From contig NZ_JPNB01000002.1 in the NCBI RefSeq assembly GCF_000732725.1, positions 682,001 through 746,000 of the forward strand: a stretch of DNA of 64,000 bases, read 5' to 3'. Made by a program: the position numbers and the translations under genes. Position 1 is the first letter of the stretch. Every line of letters starts with the position of its first letter. Shown one piece after another: positions 55,119 through 64,000 of the stretch. The notes under the pieces are model-generated. The model had not been told where the DNA came from. It did not search any database and worked only from the letters and a program-made list of their open reading frames with translations. This stretch comes from Kineothrix alysoides. Its GTDB lineage: Bacteria > Bacillota > Clostridia > Lachnospirales > Lachnospiraceae.

Positions 55119-55191
55119 TGGAGACAGAGAGATTCGAACTCTCGACCCCCTGCTTGCAAGGCAGGTGCTCTCCCAACTGAGCTATGCCCCC
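55119..55191 (-). tRNA. tRNA-Ala (TGC)
   Basis: 73 nt with acceptor GGGGGCA/TGTCTCC, A73, anticodon loop CTTGCAA and T-loop GAGTTCGAATCTC. It lies in the spacer between 5S and 23S. Confidence 0.95.
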
Positions 55192-55196
55192 GTAAA

Positions 55197-55313
55197 TCTG
55201 GCAGCCACCTGCTCTCCCATGCCGTCTCCAGCATAGTACCATCGGCCGCTTAAGTCTTAACCTTCGTGTTCGGGATGAGAACGGGTGTCTCCCCTAAGCG
55301 CATCGCCACCAGA
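55197..55313 (-). rRNA. rrf: 5S ribosomal RNA
   Basis: About 117 nt. The minus strand shows TCTGGTGGCGATGCG, ACACCCGTTCTCATCCCGAAC and GGGAGAGCAGGTGGCTGCCAGA, the standard 5S blocks with paired ends. It lies between 16S and tRNA-Ala rather than after 23S. Confidence 0.93.
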
Positions 55314-55394
55314 ATCTTTTCTTAGCTTCCTTGACTTCTTCCCTTAAGCTCTCGCCCTCCAGGATATCATCTTTCTTAAGTGTCCTGAGTGTCC

Positions 55395-55494
55395 TATGAG
55401 TATTTTTTACTCATTACGAGTGTTCTCTACTCATTACGAGTGTTCTCTACTCGTTACGAGTGTTCTCTACTCGTTACGAGTGTTCTCTACTCGT
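55395..55494 (-). repeat. 5 x 20-bp tandem hairpin repeat between 16S and 5S
   Basis: Five contiguous 20-nt units TACGAGTGTTCTCTACTCGT (first two degenerate). Each unit is an inverted repeat that can fold as a hairpin. The same unit recurs singly elsewhere in the operon leader and spacers. Confidence 0.9.
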
Positions 55495-55548
55495 TACTCA
55501 TTCCACTTCCTTAACAGCTAAACAGTAATACAACCCTTACTTCTTCTT

Positions 55549-57086
<1,538 letters not shown>

Positions 57087-57164
57087 AAAAGTTCTCTCCG
57101 ATCCAAGATTAACATTGGCTAATCTTTTCCCGTAGTCATCATCTTTGTTCCTTGCGGACTCCGA

Positions 57165-57184
57165 TGCGAGTGTTCTCTACTCGT
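57165..57184 (-). repeat. spacer hairpin in the 16S leader
   Basis: TGCGAGTGTTCTCTACTCGT, nearly identical to the units in the array at 55395-55494, lies 79 bp upstream of the 16S 5' end. Confidence 0.75.
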
Positions 57185-57297
57185 TACGACTTCTTTACTG
57201 TTTTTTTAGGTTGCATCCTTTCGGATGCCGTTCTCTGAATTTTCATTCATTTCCTGCTTCTTGCTCTTTCGAGCTGTGCAGGTATTTCAGAATTTTC

Positions 57298-57316
57298 AGG
57301 GTTGTATTACTGTTTA
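57298..57316 (-). other. 16S processing stem, 5' arm
   Basis: AGGGTTGTATTACTGTTTA is a perfect 19-nt complement of 55519-55537 just beyond the 16S 3' end. Together they form the RNase III processing stalk of pre-16S. Confidence 0.8.
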
Positions 57317-57371
57317 CTTGTCAAGGTTCTGCTCGCTGCCGCTCTGTCATTCTTTGTCGGCAACGAAGATG

Positions 57372-57401
57372 AGTATATCATTACTGATATGGGATTGTCA
57401 A
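57372..57401 (-). promoter_or_regulatory. rRNA operon promoter
   Basis: On the minus strand TTGACA (57396-57401), 18-bp spacer, TATACT (57372-57377), preceded by an A/T-rich UP-element-like tract. Leader of about 280 nt to 16S. Confidence 0.8.
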
Positions 57402-57490
57402 CACATTTTTGGAAAAATCTTTAAGGATTTTTTACCGACTGTTTTTCTTCTATATATAATGGGTACAAAGCCCGGATTAAAGCCTATTAA

Positions 57491-57964
57491 CTATAACGTG
57501 GCAATCCAATTGGCGATGTAATTTTTATTGTATACATTTATGAGGATTGTACTCTGGTGAGTCCATTCCATAACCTTTTCACCGAACTGTCCCGTCGGGA
57601 AGCTTCCGATAACGACATATAATATCCAGAACACTGCCAATACCTCTAAAGCACCCGCTGCCATTCCCAATAGTTTATTGATAAGATTAATGACCGGAAG
57701 CTTTGCAATGGTTTCCAGCGATTTCATCAATACACCTATTAGACGATACAGCATGCTAACCACAACTAACAGGACAATAGAAATTATTGTGGTCTTTGTA
57801 TTTTTCTGCATAACGCTAGCAAAAAGCAGAAGTGCCATGGAAAGTACGACTAAAGCCATAAATAACGATACCAAACTGTTCACTTCTTTTGCAAATCCGT
57901 TTTTAAATCCCTTTAAAGCACGCCACAGCGCAAAAGCAATAAAAATTATTACTAATAAATTCAC
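57491..57964 (-). CDS. CvpA family membrane protein
   Basis: 157 aa with about four TM segments and the CvpA pattern LWRALKGFKNGFAKEVNSLVSL at the N-terminus. It starts at a GTG with AGGAGCG upstream, 11 bp after the DUF5711-type gene. The family is linked to colicin V production and envelope functions; its precise role in Firmicutes is unclear. Confidence 0.82.
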   Translation of the reverse strand: MNLLVIIFIAFALWRALKGFKNGFAKEVNSLVSLFMALVVLSMALLLFASVMQKNTKTTIISIVLLVVVSMLYRLIGVLMKSLETIAKLPVINLINKLLGMAAGALEVLAVFWILYVVIGSFPTGQFGEKVMEWTHQSTILINVYNKNYIANWIATL

Positions 57965-57975
57965 GTATTTCGCTC

Positions 57976-59181
57976 CTATTTCATTTCGATTATGTTCATC
58001 GCATCCTGAGTCATCATAATAAAGCGGTTCGTTTTTTCCGTAGGCGCAAATAAATAGGCTGTTTCTTCAAAAGGTGCCTTGAAGCGTTCCACTCCCTGCA
58101 TATTGCTTACACTGTATTCCGTCTCGCCGTAAATAACAATATCACCCTTATCAAAAATAATGTCCTTGTATTCCATATCGAACTTTTTAGAGGTTACAAG
58201 CCTTCCTTCCGCATTGTAGACGTCCAATCGATATTTCGCATCGCCTTCCGTATCCAGAAACACTAAGCCCACGTATTGGTCACTGTAAAAAATACTCTGT
58301 ACCTCTTCACCAAGGAGGTTCTCCGCCGCGCTTGTGGGCTTCTGATTCCCGGTAAAAAACATGATTCTATCATCTGCTACCGCAAAAACAGTACTTGAAT
58401 TTATAAATTTGATAAAAGGCACCACCGTCCCCTGATAATCATAACCGCTGACAAACCGGTCTGAGGATTGGTTCTGTCCCACCTCTCCAAAATTGTGGAA
58501 TGCTATAGAAGTCTTCATCATGCCGCTGTCCACATAAAAATAAGAAATGGCAAGCAGTTCTCCATTAGGGGAAATGCTCATGTCTATGGGATATCCCGAC
58601 TTGTCCATAGTCGTTTCTGCCTTCACCAATATATTTCCCGCCGTATCGAACAGGTTAATTCTTGTAATATCCGCATCGTCCAATATCGCGGCAACCACAC
58701 CGTTTCTTGCAACACAGAAATTCCGGATGGGCATATTGGTAGTTATTTCTCCCATGCTCCCCGTTTCGTTCATTACATATATTGTCCTGCCATTGTAATC
58801 TCCTATCGCAACTACAGAGCCATTCACATCCACCATGGGATTCTGCATCTCATAGGTCTGGTTCCACTGTACATTTCCTTTGCTGTTCATACAGTTAGCA
58901 CCGTCCTTACTATAAGTAAGGATGCTCGTCCCCAAGGAGCAATAATAAGAACCTTCCACTTTTGAAATTGGAACAGAGCTGGTCACTATGCTCTCGCTGT
59001 AGGATCTGTTCTGCCAGCTTACCAAAAGAATCGCGGCAATGGCAGCTACCAGCAGGACTCCCAATAGAACTCTATAAAAAGTCGTCAGCTTATGGCTTCT
59101 TATTCTCTCTTTATAATTAATATTGCGGTTTCCGCTCTTTCTTTTTTCCTTGGAGCGCAAATATTCCCTGACATTTGCCAT
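57976..59181 (-). CDS. DUF5711-type membrane-anchored beta-propeller-like protein
   Basis: 401 aa. A basic cytoplasmic head (about 1-35), one TM (about 37-55), then an extracytoplasmic domain with repeated short strands ending in aromatic/Asp turns (SILTYSKDGANCMNSKGNVQW, RTIYVMNETG, RINLFDTAGN), as in WD40/PQQ-like propellers. The pairing with CvpA is familiar in Lachnospiraceae. Function unknown. Confidence 0.75.
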   Translation of the reverse strand: MANVREYLRSKEKRKSGNRNINYKERIRSHKLTTFYRVLLGVLLVAAIAAILLVSWQNRSYSESIVTSSVPISKVEGSYYCSLGTSILTYSKDGANCMNSKGNVQWNQTYEMQNPMVDVNGSVVAIGDYNGRTIYVMNETGSMGEITTNMPIRNFCVARNGVVAAILDDADITRINLFDTAGNILVKAETTMDKSGYPIDMSISPNGELLAISYFYVDSGMMKTSIAFHNFGEVGQNQSSDRFVSGYDYQGTVVPFIKFINSSTVFAVADDRIMFFTGNQKPTSAAENLLGEEVQSIFYSDQYVGLVFLDTEGDAKYRLDVYNAEGRLVTSKKFDMEYKDIIFDKGDIVIYGETEYSVSNMQGVERFKAPFEETAYLFAPTEKTNRFIMMTQDAMNIIEMK

Positions 59182-59305
59182 TATTATAACGATGCCCCTT
59201 TGCTGCTATTATTTGGAAACACTAAACCATGTGCTTTTTATTTTATCACACTTGCAGGACGGCTTCAATTATTTTAGTTTCCATATATCTTAACGGTTAC
59301 GGTTC

Positions 59306-59438
59306 GTTACTGTTCACACAGTAGCTTAACACTTGCTGTTAAGCTACGTAAGAACGTGATGCAAGAGATGATTTCTGCTTCGCGAAGCGAATTTAAATGC
59401 AGAAATCATGCGTTACTGAGAACGGAGTGAACAGTAAC
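59306..59438. mobile_element. 133-bp MITE-like element, copy 2
   Basis: Reverse complement of copy 1 at 46502-46634 apart from a few bases, with the same 12-bp terminal repeats GTTACTGTTCAC. A perfect 8-bp target duplication TACGGTTC flanks it (59298-59305 and 59439-59446). It abuts the stop codon of the upstream hypothetical gene: the stop TAG takes its G from the element, where the uninterrupted site would read TAA. Confidence 0.9.
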
Positions 59439-60109
59439 TACGGTTCCTCCAGCGCTTCATTCATCTCTACCGCCGCTTCTTTGAACTCTTCCATCTTCTC
59501 AAAATTGTTGACCGTAGTTATCGCCATCGCGCATATGATAATAAAAATGCATATGACTACTGCACGGATAATATCATATACCGGCGATTCCGGCAATACC
59601 TCGGTCTGACTTAGTGCCACTAGCTCCGCCTGCGAAGAAGCGGCCTTCTCCTCTTCTTCTTTCTTTCCACTTTGTCTCGCATATGGCACCCTTTTCACTT
59701 CTTCTTCATAAGTAAGACCCAGATATTTTCCCATGACAGGTTCTTTCTCATAAAAAATATAATAACCCTCGATAGGTTGTCCTCCGTTGCCATCGCCGAT
59801 CAGTATCCCCTCACACATACCTTCTGTATGCTTCCACATATCCGTATTCAGACAGCCAACCTCTTCGCATTCTGAAAAAAAGCTTTCTTTTTCAGCATTT
59901 CCCCTCATATCCCTTTTTTCTGCACCATATATGATATAAGTTTCCTCACAGGAATTTCTTTCTCTTTTTCCATATAAAACGATTCGCTCGTTTCCTTCCG
60001 TCTCCTCAATCTTGAACCGCTCTAAATAAGAGAGCACATAATCTTCTATATAAATTTTTCTTTTACCGTCTATTTTCCCAATTCTTTTGACAATTTCCGG
60101 CACTTTCAT
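59438..60109 (-). CDS. hypothetical protein with C-terminal membrane anchor
   Basis: 223 aa. Residues about 1-150 are an acidic soluble domain (IYIEDYVLSYLERF, YGKRERNSCEETYIIYGA, CEGILIGDGNGGQPIEGYYIFYEKEPVMGKYLG). Then a charged linker, a TM at about 181-200 and a short tail. GAGGAGG precedes the ATG. I do not recognise a named family; the IEGYYIFYE and GDG parts are a little like JAB-domain proteins, but the metal motif is absent. Confidence 0.7.
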   Translation of the reverse strand: MKVPEIVKRIGKIDGKRKIYIEDYVLSYLERFKIEETEGNERIVLYGKRERNSCEETYIIYGAEKRDMRGNAEKESFFSECEEVGCLNTDMWKHTEGMCEGILIGDGNGGQPIEGYYIFYEKEPVMGKYLGLTYEEEVKRVPYARQSGKKEEEEKAASSQAELVALSQTEVLPESPVYDIIRAVVICIFIIICAMAITTVNNFEKMEEFKEAAVEMNEALEEP

Positions 60110-60138
60110 GGGCGCACCTCCTCATACTGGATGCGCCC

Positions 60139-60147
60139 ATTATAGCA
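60139..60147 (-). promoter_or_regulatory. extended -10 promoter candidate
   Basis: TGCTATAAT on the minus strand, 30 bp upstream of the hypothetical gene at 59438-60109, without a clear -35. The rest of the 288-bp gap to the hydrolase gene holds nothing else I can support. Confidence 0.4.
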
Positions 60148-60397
60148 CTGCCTTGCTCATATTTTTATCGGAATATGTCACGGTTTTTGAGACTTTTATC
60201 GACAAAGAACAGCACTAAATTTTCTATATTATCCTCTCCGCTTAAAAATGCCAGTAGTATTACAGAAATAACATCCGAGGTTAATATATCAATACCAGTT
60301 GTCAGATGACGAATTATCATAAAAATTCAACGGCAAATTGAGAAAATGGTGCGTTTAAATTACAGCAATTCCTCCCTATCAAATTGAAATTTAAAAA

Positions 60398-61318
60398 CTA
60401 CCATTTTACTATCGCTTTTGATAATTTTGCATCAATATCCATTCTTGTTTTCTTGCATTCGCTCGGATTTTGCCTCCCGGATTTAAATGCAAATCTAATT
60501 AACAAGCCGGAAACCAGTGGTATGATAGACTCAAGCATAGTCTGTGGAAAAACAAAATGTGTTCCGTACTTATAAAGCAACGATTGATATTGACTGTCAT
60601 GGGCATAGGCTTCAAGTCTTTTTTCCATTCTTTTAATGTACTTACAGGTGTCCCACAGCACGTCGTCTTCAGCGCCTACAAAGATAATTTTGCCTTTAAT
60701 ATTCTCAACTTTTATTTTTTCTTCCTCGCTTACAGGATGCAGTCTTTCTGATTCACGAAACATTTCTCTGCTTGCAATAAAATTCCCACTCTCTTTTGAT
60801 TCCTTTTTAATCATTTGCCAATATGTAGGATGACGATAGGCATACGGAAGATACGGCAAAGGCTTTCCTTTATATGAAACACTTGATTCATTTATACCCG
60901 GCCTTTCATGGGCACCATCAAGCCTATCCTGATAAAAGCCTTCCATAATAAAATCGCTCGGCGTTATAGCAATCGTTAATGTAATATCATGATAATATGA
61001 CGCGGCAACCAAAGCCAGCATACCGGTAGTGGAGGCTCCGGCAATGCCAATTTTATTGTTCTCTTGTGTTTTAAGATATTGAATGGCTGCCTCGAATCTC
61101 TCTAAAGGATAATTATGATGACCATAGTCCTTCTTCGCAGGAGACATGGCCAATACATTACATCCCTGCTTCTGAAACCATTTCACACCTGAAACAGCCA
61201 TTCTGTCATCAACAGCATCACCAAGCATCAGGATGATCGCTTTGTTGCTTTTTTCAATGTTAGGATAATATGCTCCATAAAACCCGTCTTTCTCTGTATC
61301 TAAAAATATTCTTTTCAT
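60398..61318 (-). CDS. alpha/beta hydrolase, BAAT/acyl-CoA thioesterase C-terminal type
   Basis: 306 aa from ATG 61318 (AAAGGGG upstream; an ATG at 61339 would add 7 residues). Nucleophile-elbow-like GIAGASTTG, acid region IIFVGAEDDVLWDT and late His in YGTHFVFPQ suggest a Ser-Asp-His triad. The layout fits the acyl-CoA thioester hydrolase C-terminal family. The elbow GASTTG keeps G-x-S but departs from the usual G-x-S-x-G. Substrate unknown. Confidence 0.75.
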   Translation of the reverse strand: MKRIFLDTEKDGFYGAYYPNIEKSNKAIILMLGDAVDDRMAVSGVKWFQKQGCNVLAMSPAKKDYGHHNYPLERFEAAIQYLKTQENNKIGIAGASTTGMLALVAASYYHDITLTIAITPSDFIMEGFYQDRLDGAHERPGINESSVSYKGKPLPYLPYAYRHPTYWQMIKKESKESGNFIASREMFRESERLHPVSEEEKIKVENIKGKIIFVGAEDDVLWDTCKYIKRMEKRLEAYAHDSQYQSLLYKYGTHFVFPQTMLESIIPLVSGLLIRFAFKSGRQNPSECKKTRMDIDAKLSKAIVKW

Positions 61319-61408
61319 GTTATCCCCTTTCAAATTCATATTTTCCTATGTGCAAGTCTTTGCTTCATAAATATAATGAGCAGTTACATGATCTGCGCAG
61401 TTTGCTCA

Positions 61409-62281
61409 TCATGAACCAGACAGCCATATCGGAAATAAAGAGGAAATCCATTCCGATGCTTTGCGTCCGGTTTCAAAACCTATATAGCCTTTATAGCTGT
61501 AATGATAATCGATCTTCCATTGGTTTTCACCTATTTGTTTTTCCCGGAGAAGATATAGCAGATACGAGGTGTTTTCATGTGCCGCCAGCCGCCTTTTCCC
61601 CGCGATATAAATTAAGTCTGTAAGGGAAAGTGCATAGCTCTGGGGAAACATGATGTCCGTAATATGAGGACTGATTGGTCTGCCGTTCGATAGTCGCTGA
61701 AACATGTTATGCGCAAGCATATATCCTGTTCCCTGCATAAGGAGTCTTTCCACCTTCTGATTTTCGTGCTTAATACATTCCGAATAAGTTACTAGCGCAC
61801 GGACCGTTTTGCCGATTCCGATATAGCATGGCGTTTTTCCAAGACAGCCGCCATGCTTGCAAACCTCTTTATAAGACCATGAAGTAGTTTGATTACGCTC
61901 AAAAAGCTGATATTGTTCTATCCAGCTTAAAGCTGCCTGTGCTTCTTTACTGGCAGCAAGCCCAAGCCGGCAATAGGCTTCTAACAGCATGGCATTGTAG
62001 CAGGGAACTATTTCTTCCACTCCACCTAGGCATGAAAAACCTTCTGCCGTGGCAATACTCCGATCTATATAGGCAATCATTTTTTGCATATAAGGCAGTC
62101 TTTCAATATGTGGGATTTCGCTCAGACCCATAATCCGAAAGGCAGCAAACAGAGGATGCTCTACAAAATCCGCTGTCAGCTTCCCGACTAATTTCGATTG
62201 ACTCAGCAGACTCAAGATTTCTTCAGTCTTCAAATATTCGTTTTTTTCAGAAGCAATCCTCAAAACTAATGCGGAATCCAT
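61409..62281 (-). CDS. hypothetical protein, prenyltransferase/squalene-cyclase-like helical repeat
   Basis: 290 aa, mostly helical, with repeated segments of the type found in alpha/alpha toroids (EIVPCYNAMLLEAYCRLG, GKTPCYIGIGKTVRALVTYSE, WIEQYQLFE). Catalytic motifs of true terpene cyclases are absent. Cys/His-containing VCKHGGCLGKTPC could bind a metal. Function unknown. Confidence 0.6.
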   Translation of the reverse strand: MDSALVLRIASEKNEYLKTEEILSLLSQSKLVGKLTADFVEHPLFAAFRIMGLSEIPHIERLPYMQKMIAYIDRSIATAEGFSCLGGVEEIVPCYNAMLLEAYCRLGLAASKEAQAALSWIEQYQLFERNQTTSWSYKEVCKHGGCLGKTPCYIGIGKTVRALVTYSECIKHENQKVERLLMQGTGYMLAHNMFQRLSNGRPISPHITDIMFPQSYALSLTDLIYIAGKRRLAAHENTSYLLYLLREKQIGENQWKIDYHYSYKGYIGFETGRKASEWISSLFPIWLSGS

Positions 62282-62335
62282 GTTACACCTCCTGGAAATT
62301 CGTTACTGAACATAATCATTATTATCTTATCAATA

Positions 62336-62965
62336 TTAAAACCTGTTTAAGTAATTCTGTAAACCATCGACCAGCCTTCCAATATGTATCCCATCTACAA
62401 AGGAATGATGTACCTGAACAGAAAAAGGAAGAATCCATTTCTTATCCCTTTGAAAAAATTTCCCCCAATCAAACAGAGGTGTCGCATTATCTTTTTTCCC
62501 AGAGTTTGTATGCGAAATATGAGTATATGATACCCATGGAAGGGGAGAAAACTGAAACACATTATTACCTAATGGTCCAGTAAAATATTCCTTTTGATTT
62601 TCAGCTTTTTCTATGGCGGACATCATGTATTCTTCTAATGTATCCTGCATTTCTACATTAACGACCTTAAAAAGCTCGGTGTCTTTGTTCATATACGTAA
62701 AAGCCGTATCAATCTTATCATATAGTACTATCTGACCATCTACAAAGCGATATCGGAACTCTTCGATTTCGTTTGCGCATTTAGAAACAGCAAAAATTAA
62801 CGCTATTGTAAACGAATACTCTAGTTCTTTAATTTTCTCTAAGAAGTTGCTTATATCCAACTCAAAAGTGACACAGTATGAGGGCTCAACGCTGTTCCTA
62901 AATATTTGACAATGCAATGCTCGTTTCCAGTTATTTTCATCAACTACTTCATAATTATCAGCCAT
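62336..62965 (-). CDS. CatA-like acetyltransferase (chloramphenicol acetyltransferase family)
   Basis: 209 aa, normal CAT length. The catalytic motif is VQVHHSFVDGIHIGRLVDGLQ (canonical HHxxxDG), with DWGKFF and a PLPWVSYTH segment as in the family. It is divergent from resistance enzymes, so chloramphenicol acetylation is possible but a housekeeping O-acetyltransferase role is as likely. GAGGAGAG precedes the ATG. Confidence 0.85.
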   Translation of the reverse strand: MADNYEVVDENNWKRALHCQIFRNSVEPSYCVTFELDISNFLEKIKELEYSFTIALIFAVSKCANEIEEFRYRFVDGQIVLYDKIDTAFTYMNKDTELFKVVNVEMQDTLEEYMMSAIEKAENQKEYFTGPLGNNVFQFSPLPWVSYTHISHTNSGKKDNATPLFDWGKFFQRDKKWILPFSVQVHHSFVDGIHIGRLVDGLQNYLNRF

Positions 62966-63040
62966 TGATCATCTCTCCTCAATAAATGATTTCAATATTA
63001 CTCATCAAGCAATTATTTAACTTCCAAAACGAAATAAATC

Positions 63041-63128
63041 CTCCAATAAAGATTATTTACAATTCATCAGTAATCGTTTGGCTATGCGCTAAACATCTAT
63101 GATTTTCGTAAACATCCTTATTGGAGGA
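63041..63128. repeat. separated inverted repeat between CAT and mutarotase genes
   Basis: CCTCCAATAAAGAT (63041-63054) and ATCCTTATTGGAGG (63115-63128) pair with one mismatch across a 60-bp loop. It lies just beyond the mutarotase stop. It could be a long stem-loop in the transcript; no classical terminator is evident. Confidence 0.45.
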
Positions 63129-63139
63129 CCAAGTTTGTA

Positions 63140-64000
63140 TTATACTTCGAATTTGTAAACAGTGGTGGTATCGTATTCCCTGTCCGGCCCGAAAACCGCT
63201 GACGGGAAGGAGGGTTCGTTTGCCGTATCGGGATAATATTGAGTCTCCAGACATAAGCCATATCTTCTATTGTAAGTAATGCCGCCCTTTCCGGTATCCT
63301 TTGTCATAAAGTTGCCTGCATAGAATTGAACGCCCGGCAGATCTGTATAGGTTTCCATAATTCTTCCGCTGGAAGGCTCTTCCACGGTGGCAATATGACG
63401 CATAGTACCTTCTTCTCCACCCAATACCCAGTTGTGGTCATAACCGCCCGTAAGCTTAAGCTGTTCAAAATCGTCGTCGATTCTGTCTCCGATACGTCTG
63501 GGACTTGTGAAGTCCATAGGGGTTCCTGCCACGGGTGCGATTTCACCAGTGGGAATTGCTCCCTCCACTACCGGTGTATAATTGCCCGCATTTATGGTAA
63601 GCACATGGTCATAGATTTCGCCTGCGCCATGTCCGGCCAGGTTAAAATATGTATGATTCGTCATATTTATAATCGTATTCTTATCGCTGGTCGCATGATA
63701 GTGAATCCGCAGCTCGTTATCATCGGTAAGCGTATAGGTTACCGTTATCTTCTTATTTCCTGGAAATCCCAACTCTCCGTCCTTGGTCTCCAAAGATAAA
63801 GCAATACTGGTTTCTGTAGCCTCTGTCACATCCCACACTTTTTTATGATATCCCAGACTCGCATGGCTGTGCAGGTTATTCGGCCCGTCATTCATATCCA
63901 GCTTATAGGTCACACCCTCTAGTACGAAGGACGCTCCCGCTATACGGTTGGCATTCGGTCCTATCGTCGCTCCGTGATTGGGAGCATTGACAAAATAGCC
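63140..64000 (-). CDS. galM: galactose mutarotase / aldose 1-epimerase (partial, runs off the right edge)
   Basis: 287 residues visible. The frame stays open to base 64000 (NAPNHGATIGPNANRIAGASF is upstream of an internal GTG at 63913), so the start lies outside. Hallmarks: ANRIAG, NDGPNNLHSHASLG, TNHTYFNLAGHG (catalytic His), and LCLETQYYPD (catalytic Glu). It interconverts alpha and beta anomers of aldoses in the cytoplasm. Confidence 0.92.
   Translation of the reverse strand, partial: GYFVNAPNHGATIGPNANRIAGASFVLEGVTYKLDMNDGPNNLHSHASLGYHKKVWDVTEATETSIALSLETKDGELGFPGNKKITVTYTLTDDNELRIHYHATSDKNTIINMTNHTYFNLAGHGAGEIYDHVLTINAGNYTPVVEGAIPTGEIAPVAGTPMDFTSPRRIGDRIDDDFEQLKLTGGYDHNWVLGGEEGTMRHIATVEEPSSGRIMETYTDLPGVQFYAGNFMTKDTGKGGITYNRRYGLCLETQYYPDTANEPSFPSAVFGPDREYDTTTVYKFEV

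Noticed and set aside
55395-55494. CRISPR array
   Set aside because: The five repeats are contiguous 20-mers without spacers and are themselves hairpins; they belong to the rRNA spacer repeat family.
62336-62965. Acquired chloramphenicol resistance gene
   Set aside because: The CAT motif is real, but the protein is divergent, lies among chromosomal metabolic genes, and shows no adjacent mobile element, so resistance cannot be claimed.

Overview
The window looks like a chromosome segment of an anaerobic Clostridia, most likely a Lachnospiraceae (Clostridium cluster XIVa) member. The grounds are a 16S gene of that type, AT-rich Firmicutes-style ribosome binding sites, YesM/YesN-type two-component genes, and a CvpA gene beside a DUF5711-type gene. 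Every call comes from reading the sequence; no database search was run.

Layout. (1) 1-13120, minus strand: a sugar or polyol locus. A Zn alcohol dehydrogenase, an RbsB/RbsA/RbsC-type ABC importer, an SDR dehydrogenase and an AraB-type ribulokinase are followed by a sensory set (second sugar-binding lipoprotein, two histidine kinases, an AraC/YesN-type response regulator cut by the window edge). The second kinase has a degraded ATP-binding domain. (2) 13515-13727: a small Cys-rich protein on the plus strand with a strong terminator. (3) 13860-39325, minus strand: the standout, a ~25.5 kb apparent operon in which a paralogous F-type rotary ATPase set (c, b-delta fusion, alpha, gamma, beta, epsilon, in canonical order) sits between giant membrane-anchored surface proteins: 2180 aa with a collagen-like rod, 556 aa with a poly-GGX rod, a 178-aa five-TM protein, a 240-aa anchored protein and a 3663-aa GLUG/beta-helix protein with a membrane segment at each end. 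No recognisable a subunit is present, and the c subunit has no acidic residue in its membrane helices, so it should not pump H+ or Na+ in the normal way. The catalytic residues of alpha and beta are kept. I infer a rotary-ATPase-driven envelope or surface machine, analogous to but distinct from the F1-like ATPases of mycoplasmas. (4) 39933-49863, minus strand: an amino-acid uptake and metabolism cluster (binding protein, two permeases, ATPase, PatB/MalY C-S lyase, Amt-PII fusion, D-2-hydroxyacid dehydrogenase, MATE exporter, HisC-like aminotransferase), with a consensus promoter and an intrinsic terminator in its leader. A divergent TetR-family regulator follows at 50383-51030.

(5) 51253-57401, minus strand: an rRNA operon with the unusual order 16S - 5S - tRNA-Ala - 23S - tRNA-Asn - tRNA-Glu - tRNA-Cys. 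Its spacers are studded with a ~20-nt hairpin repeat, five copies of which are in tandem. (6) 57491-64000, minus strand: CvpA, a DUF5711-type protein, a C-terminally anchored hypothetical, an alpha/beta hydrolase, a toroid-like hypothetical, a CatA-like acetyltransferase and a galactose mutarotase cut by the right edge.

Two copies of a 133-bp MITE-like element (46502-46634 and 59306-59438, opposite orientations) carry 12-bp terminal inverted repeats and 8-bp target duplications. Both inserted exactly at the 3' end of a gene and rewrote its stop codon.
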